Below, in pieces: positions 58,983 through 64,000 of a DNA stretch of 64,000 nt (within the stretch, counting starts at the first letter, position 1; the number at the start of each line of letters is the position of its first letter). This stretch comes from Acestrorhynchus altus (taxonomy: Eukaryota; Chordata; Actinopteri; Characiformes; Acestrorhynchidae), in assembly GCA_034509495.1 (NCBI GenBank), contig CM067510.1, positions 31,363,371 through 31,427,370 on the forward strand, read 5' to 3'. Below the pieces are notes generated by a model, which did not search any database, was not told the DNA's origin, and saw nothing but the letters and a program-made list of their open reading frames with translations. A program made the position numbers and the translations under genes.

Positions 58983-61440
58983 TTACTGGCCCGAACTGGA
59001 TGAGCAGACTGCTGAGGATCCAATGCCAATGGAGCGCTCTGAGTTGGAGGGGGCTGCAGATGACTTCCTCTCCTTCTGCCTCAAGTGGATCTTGGTGTGC
59101 CTCTTCCGCTCATCACTGCGGGCAAACTTCCGTCCACAGAAGTCGCAGGCGAAGGGCTTCTCACCTGTGTGTGTGCGGATGTGTGTGGTCAAGTGGTCAC
59201 TGCGGCTGAAGTTGCGCATGCATATCCGGCACTGGAAGGGCTTGTGGCCTGTGTGGATGCGAATGTGGCGCGTGAGTTCATCTGAGCGAGAGAAGCGCCT
59301 GTCACAGCCTTCCGCCGGGCAAGGGTACGGGCGCTCGTGCACGGGAGTCTTGCTGGGGCGGTTTGGGTACTTCCGTGGCCGGAGGATTGGCCTCAGTGGA
59401 AGGTTCTGGGGACCGTAGGCTGCTGCCGGGAGCCGGGGTCCCTCGGGTACGGGTGGAGCACCCAGGGTAAAGTTCCGGATTGTGTTAAGCGGAGTGAGTG
59501 GTGGAGCCACCCGGAATGAGTCCAGTGTGCAGGAAAAGGGCTTCCGCTCTGGAATGGAGGGTATATCTCTCTGGCATGTTGACTGGAAGAAGCTGGCATA
59601 GTCCGGGATTATGGGGAAGACGCCAGGAGCGTCTGCTGTGGCTTTGGGTGAGGAGTAGGATGGAGGAGGGTATGAGGAGATGGGGCACGATGACGTTGAA
59701 AGGAACGCAGAAGGGTCCTGGTACACTTCCCCGCAACCTGAGTAGGGCGGTGGAGGGGAATAGATGTGTTCCATGTCTGCTTGAGTCTGTGCTGCTGTGC
59801 AGCTGAGGGTGCTAGAGAAATGGCCTGGAGAGACGGAGGAGGATGGAGAGGAGGAGGCCGAGGAAGGCTGGGTCATGCCGAGGAAACCTGTGCTGACAAT
59901 GTTGATAATGCCGTCTGGATTCCAGTTGGCCGGATACTGCGAGTCAATGGAGAACTTGCCCATGTAGGTAAGGGTCTGGTTACGGGGAGCTGCTGGCTGA
60001 GCGAAGCTGCTGGCGTAGGACAAGTCTAACGACCGCTTCTCTGCACTCATATCACTGTTGATCAAGGCATCTGCAAGAGAGGAGCAACAGAAAACAGTTC
60101 GTATGAGCAAATTCCACATGCACACAAGGAATTCCTGAGCATCTTGCTGGGACCCACTACCAAGCGACACCCAAGCAACTCCATCAGTCTGCAGTTTGGC
60201 TTATTTTGTGATGCAGCAGCACCTACAGGTCACTGTATTTTGACACTGAAAATCTGCAATGTGACTGAGATTGACACAGAACGTTACTGAAAAGCCCACT
60301 TCGGGCATTAACACATGTTTGTGGCAGTAACCTGATTCCTCAATTTCCAATGAATGAAAGATATTTAAATAAGTTATTATTAAAAGTTGGTAAAAAACAT
60401 ATTAATGTAGCACATATACAACAGTCTGCGACAGCCAGTATTATTTTATTTTTGTCACAAATGAACAGACGGTTCATTTTTTTAATCTGCGTTGAATTAA
60501 AATGACTGTTTATATTAGTGGACGAATGCAGTGTCAGGTATTGTTTGAGGTCTGCATGAATGTCAAAATTCTATATATCATCAAAAATACCAAAATATTA
60601 CAGCACAGAACACAGAAAATCAGTGTTATTTTAGTTGAAGTCACAGTAACTTGCTGATGTGTTTCTATGCTACTCACAGTAAGATACACAATAAACACAC
60701 GTTTGCCAGTTCAACCTACAAAAGAGCAAGAACCGCCGCACAAAACTACTATAAATAAATCAAATAAACCCTACAAAATACTATACATTAAAAAACAAGA
60801 CCCAAATCAACTTCTGCAACACTTCCTACAATGCAGACTAGATTGCAAAGTACACTGTAACAAGTGCAAGATCCTGCAGGACCTTTTGAGGAGCCTCTTA
60901 AGGTGCTTCTAGGAACCTTCAAGACCCATGTCCTTATTAAAGGATCCTTAAAGGACCCTCCACGGTTTCAAATGAACAAACACACACAAGTCCCTCAGGA
61001 TCTTTTCCCGCTTGTACACTTGTTGCAGTGTGCATCTGTCTGTCTAACGCAGGGGTGGCCAATCGTATCTGCGAAGAGCTCGCGTGGCTGCAGGTTTTAG
61101 ATCCGGACAAATGGATCAGATGTTTGAAAGTTTGACCAGTTGGTCTAATGATCAAAACTGCATCAAACACAACCTTCAAACACACGACAGAGAGACAGAT
61201 CGGCCAGTGACCGACACACAGAGAGGTCAGCAGCAGCTGCAGGTCTGCGGGGAGGGTGGAAGCGGCGCCTCCTGCTCAGGACCTTCTTGCCCTCTTACCT
61301 GCGCTCAGGTGCTCGTAGTGCGTCGGCGCGTCTCCGCCGGGGAAGACGGTGAGGCAGGTGCTGAGCTCATCCACAGAGTAGATGCTCTCGGCCAGCGGGT
61401 GCATAAACACGGGGCTTTTCTCCAGGGTCTTCGCCGTCAT
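58983..61440 (-). CDS. egr2: Early growth response 2 (Krox20) zinc-finger transcription factor, two coding exons
   Basis: Sequence-specific nuclear activator. Known family roles are hindbrain rhombomere 3/5 patterning, Schwann-cell myelination and an immediate-early response. Exon 1 is 61440-61299 (47 codons plus one base). The donor is AG|GTAAGAGG, the intron is 61298-60071, the acceptor is TCTCTTGCAG, and exon 2 is 60070-58983. The spliced product is 409 residues. Residues 148-151 (EHIY) fit the HCFC1-binding motif. TIRNFTL (244-250) is the R1/NAB-corepressor-binding segment, with Ile245 equivalent to human Ile268. LRPILRPRKYPNRPSKTPVHER precedes three C2H2 fingers at about 296-320, 326-348 and 354-376. 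Their recognition helices RSDELTR, RSDHLTT and RSDERKR specify the GCGTGGGCG-type site. The Ser-rich C-terminal tail is shorter than in mammals. Exon 1 is also short (VFMHPLAESIYSVDELSTCLTVFPGGD). The paralogue (a or b) is uncertain. No frame breaks are seen, and the gene faces ado 3' end to 3' end. Confidence 0.98.
60071..61298 (-). other. egr2 intron 1
   Basis: A 1228-bp phase-1 intron with GT...AG ends (donor GTAAGAGG; acceptor preceded by a pyrimidine tract). The part near exon 1 (about 61050-61150) begins CAGGGGTGGCCAATC and resembles the end of a common fish hAT-like repeat, probably a truncated insertion. 60860-60970 has short degenerate repeats around AGGACC/AGGAACC. The remainder is AT-rich with nothing recognised. 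Confidence 0.85.
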
Positions 61441-61527
61441 GATTGACGCGCGCACGAGCCGGACGGAGTGTTTATGCTTCTTCTAAAGCACGTGGAGAGG
61501 TTGGTGCGCGCGCTCCCGTGCGTGCGT

Positions 61528-61529
61528 TG

Positions 61530-61575
<46 letters not shown>

Positions 61576-61740
61576 CTATAGAGAAGAGTGTGTATGCTCT
61601 AAGGGTCTTCTGCCTCCCACCACCACCACCTTCACCACCACCACCTTCACACACTGATCCACACTGATAACTCTCTCTCTCTTTCTTTCTCTCTCTCTCT
61701 CACTCTCTCTCTCGCTCTGTCTCTCTCTCTCTCACGGACT
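61528..61740 (+). repeat. (CT)n microsatellites and (CCA/CTT)n tract in egr2 5' UTR region
   Basis: (CT)n at 61530-61570, CCACCACCACCTTCACC-type repeats at 61618-61652, and a second CT-rich tract at 61670-61735. On the transcript strand these are GA-rich and fall within the inferred 5' UTR. Confidence 0.9.
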
Positions 61741-61812
61741 GACAGGCGGTGTGTGCGCGTGTGCGTGTGTGTACGCGTGTGCGGGAGATCGCCCGGGTTC
61801 CGCGCGCACTTT

Positions 61813-61821
61813 GTATTTATG
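61813..61821 (-). promoter_or_regulatory. TATA-like box of egr2
   Basis: On the minus strand the sequence reads CATAAATAC. It lies about 375 bases upstream of the egr2 ATG within GC-rich DNA, so transcription would start near 61785 and leave a 5' UTR of about 345 nt containing (GA)n tracts. The start site is inferred. Confidence 0.55.
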
Positions 61822-61836
61822 CTTTCCGACCTGCCG

Positions 61837-61844
61837 TGACGTCA
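61837..61844. promoter_or_regulatory. Palindromic CRE (TGACGTCA) in egr2 promoter
   Basis: A full 8-base CREB/ATF consensus sits just upstream of the TATA-like box. Next to it, 61849-61858 (CCATAGATGG) is a CArG-like box with one mismatch. CRE plus SRE is the usual combination in growth-factor and calcium-inducible immediate-early promoters, including EGR genes. Confidence 0.7.
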
Positions 61845-61924
61845 CTGCCCATAGATGGAGCGCGAGTGCGAGGGGCGTGAAGGGGGCGTGGCGGTGCGGG
61901 GCGTGACGCGCGCAGCTGCCGCTG

Positions 61925-61929
61925 ATTGG
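61925..61929 (-). promoter_or_regulatory. Inverted CCAAT box in egr2 promoter
   Basis: ATTGG on the plus strand, hence CCAATCAGC on the egr2 strand, an NF-Y-type core about 110 bases upstream of the TATA-like box. A KLF/Sp-type GGGGGCGTGG lies nearby at about 61879. Confidence 0.5.
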
Positions 61930-62137
61930 TCCGCTCCGTTTTCTGAATGGAGTGCCGGCCGGCAGCGCGCGAGGAGGAGCGCGTGCGCCAGCGGATCAAT
62001 TGATGATCGATTATTAAACACCGCAGACTACCGAGCGAAGCCTCCGGCCGAGGTAGACCGGGGCAGCGCGCGCGGGCAGCCCGCAGAGGCAAAGCGGTGG
62101 GAGGCAGAGCCGGACAGTGTTCCGGTGTGTGCCCACT

Positions 62138-62155
62138 CCATATATGGTCATCCGG
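62138..62155 (-). promoter_or_regulatory. Serum response element: CArG box with adjacent ETS site
   Basis: 62138-62147 is a perfect CArG box (CCATATATGG). On the egr2 strand it is preceded by CCGGATGA, i.e. an ETS core GGAT two bases before the CArG box. This is the same spacing as the c-fos SRE bound by SRF and a ternary complex factor. It sits about 350 bases upstream of the inferred start. A second ETS core (CCGGAA, 62196-62201) beside an imperfect CArG-like CCATATGC lies slightly further upstream. Confidence 0.75.
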
Positions 62156-62292
62156 CCTTGTGGCCACGCCCCATGAGCGCGCATATGGAGCTCCATTCCG
62201 GAGCGGCTGCGGAAACTGACGGCTTCTGACGAGCAGCTCAAACCACAAACAAATGAGCCACACAATCACGGAATTTCTACCTCTGTGTCGGA

Positions 62293-62296
62293 AACA

Positions 62297-62356
<60 letters not shown>
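62293..62356. repeat. (GT)n microsatellite upstream of egr2
   Basis: About 28 GT units, about 140 bp beyond the SRE. Confidence 0.97.
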
Positions 62357-62357
<1 letters not shown>

Positions 62358-62464
62358 AATAGTTCATGGTTTTGGAAAAAGAAAAACAGTTTTAGTAATT
62401 AAAGGCTATATTTAGGCTGAAGCTGGAAAGTGAAGCTTTTATTGAAGCTGATGTTTATTTTATA

Positions 62465-62652
62465 ATAATAATAATAATAATAATAACAATAAATTATTAT
62501 TGTTGTTATTAATGTATTATTATTGTTGCTCAATTTAATTTCTGTTATTGTCATAACAATGACTTCTAGACACTATAAAAGCATAATTATGATTATTTTA
62601 TAGTATATATTTTACACACCTATATACATGCATGCATACATATATAAACACA

Positions 62653-62703
<51 letters not shown>

Positions 62704-62806
62704 TGTTGCTATTCTTGTTACATTCAATAACAAGTGTTTCTGTTATTGTCATTGTAAAATAAAACTACTTTTTGTTGTGACACTTTTAGACACTTTAAAA
62801 GCAGTT

Positions 62807-62872
<66 letters not shown>

Positions 62873-62945
62873 CACATCTCCATAAATGCATATTATATGA
62901 TGATGATGATGATTATTATTATTATTGTTATTATTATTATTATTG
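62465..62945. repeat. Cluster of (ATA)n, (ATT)n and (AT)n microsatellites
   Basis: (ATA)n at 62466-62487, (ATT)n at 62653-62702, (AT)n at 62814-62870 and (GAT/ATT)n at 62897-62942. The isoleucine/tyrosine-rich frames here are artefacts. Confidence 0.95.
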
Positions 62946-62949
62946 CCTC

Positions 62950-63655
62950 CTCTACTACTACTTTTAAGTACATTATTGATCCCAAAGGATTTAGTTTTAC
63001 TTGACAGCCATCTACATATCTGTTATATAGAATATTATTCTATGAAAGAGAATAACGTCTGTGAACACAGTCTGACTAACAGCGGTGAGGTGTTAGGACC
63101 CCCATTGTGGTCTATAGACAGACTAATTTAGCTTTTTTTGATTGTATCTCTTGAGTCGTTCCAAAACTAAAAGGAGACTAAAAGTTTCCTAAAGTGGCCC
63201 AAAGTGAGCTTGGGCTCCTCTAAATATAGAGTAGAAGTGTTCCAGGCTGCTGCCTCAGGCCCGAAATCCCCCTGTGGGTTTAGAAACTCCTCTTAGAGGT
63301 GTGGGGGAGGAGGGGACAGAAAACATGACACACATATAAATGAAGCCACTTTGTCCTTATATTCACACAAACATCACATTGCAGGCCACACTGTGCACTG
63401 CATGCATACACACACACACACACACACACTCACACACACCACCAATCCCACACCCTCACAAAGCCAGTCTATGAGAAAACAGCAACAGTACAAGATACAA
63501 TCAAATACTGTCTGATTGACCAGATTTAGTGATTCATACTGGAGAACCTTTATGCTACTTCAGCTTAATGAGTGTCAGTGAGCTGACCTGGTTGCCATGC
63601 AATGTTTAAGTTAATTTAAACTCGATTTACCACCAATTATTAGATTAGTAATTAT
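62950..63655. other. Upstream flank of egr2
   Basis: Unique DNA with a (CA)n run. No gene recognised. Confidence 0.45.
63404..63440. repeat. (CA)n microsatellite
   Basis: AC repeat with one ACTC interruption. Confidence 0.9.
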
Positions 63656-63659
63656 TCTA

Positions 63660-63844
63660 ATTATCATTAGAAAAGTATGTATAGGAGATAGTAACATATA
63701 CATATTGTTCTTTTCAGGAGATCATAGGCTTGTAAATACTAACAGATTTTAAATATGTCTATGATAAACATATTGTTTTTTCTTTGCTAAGGGCTAAAAC
63801 AACTGGACATCTCAGAACTCCTGTAGGAATTTTGCTTTAGTGCT

Positions 63845-63878
<34 letters not shown>

Positions 63879-64000
63879 TGAATGTCTTTTATTTCTCTTA
63901 TTATTTATGTATGTATCGGTATCATCCCTTCTCAGAAATTTGTACACTTAGTAAGCCAAGAAAGAGAGAGAACAGACCTCTATAACCCAATATTTGATGT
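63660..64000 (-). mobile_element. TTAA-family element, copy 13, cut by the window end
   Basis: The 3' half in inverted orientation: poly(A) tract at 63844-63875, GAATGTCTTTTATTTCTC, TATGTATCGGTATCATCC, CAAGAAAGAGAGAGAACAG, ATAACCCAATATTTGATG. The remainder lies beyond 64000. Confidence 0.75.

Noticed and set aside
58897..59418. 173-codon plus-strand frame over egr2 exon 2
   Set aside because: Antisense to the zinc-finger exon; its cysteine-rich look is a mirror of the finger codons.
2855..62350. CRISPR-like arrays
   Set aside because: All regular repeats here are microsatellites or minisatellites without unique spacers, in a vertebrate genome.
62777..63131. Ile/Tyr- and Leu-rich frames
   Set aside because: Translations of (AT)n and (ATT)n repeats.

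Overview
The window is vertebrate genomic DNA, almost certainly from a teleost fish. The evidence is two single-copy vertebrate developmental and metabolic genes, an intron with consensus splice sites, CpG-rich promoters in AT-rich DNA, many Tc1, hAT and TTAA-flanked DNA transposon remnants, L1 and L2 LINE fragments, tRNA-derived SINEs and abundant (CA)n, (ATT)n and (AT)n microsatellites. The repeat mix looks ostariophysan (characin or catfish-like), but that is an impression only.

Positions 1-51500 form a gene desert. No open reading frame there looks like a host protein. What can be recognised is mobile or tandem DNA: at least 13 copies of one TTAA-flanked non-autonomous transposon family; a 1.6-kb Tc1 element at 41879-43472 whose transposase has only two nonsense codons; a 0.52-kb Tc1-derived MITE with two copies in inverted orientation (33700-35062); several degraded Tc1 fragments; an L1 ORF2 fragment (24450-25770); an L2 fragment inserted in a minisatellite (44180-45460); SINEs; and 61-bp, 66-bp and telomere-like tandem arrays. 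Some blocks are repeat-poor with above-average GC (about 28880-29440, 43530-44100, 50270-50560) and are candidate conserved regulatory DNA.

Positions 51530-62220 hold the genes. ado (51865-52626, plus, intronless) encodes the 2-aminoethanethiol / N-terminal cysteine dioxygenase. egr2 (krox20; 58983-61440, minus, two coding exons) encodes a three-zinc-finger transcription factor. The two genes converge tail to tail, as ADO and EGR2 do in human, so this is conserved synteny. The human order places ZNF365 beyond ADO, which suggests the left 50 kb is the old ZNF365-ADO/EGR2 intergenic interval. It could contain long-range egr2 enhancers, but none can be proven from sequence alone. The egr2 upstream region has a perfect CArG box with an adjacent ETS site in c-fos SRE spacing, a palindromic CRE, an inverted CCAAT box and a TATA-like box, as expected for an immediate-early gene.

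Positions 62230-64000 are microsatellite-rich upstream DNA ending in a partial TTAA-element copy. No prokaryotic, viral or CRISPR-like system is present. The most notable observations are the high local density of the TTAA family, the promoter SRE/CRE, a MITE starting about 12 bases after the egr2 stop codon, and a repeat-encoded Ser/His/Gln/Pro insertion in Ado between its metal ligands.
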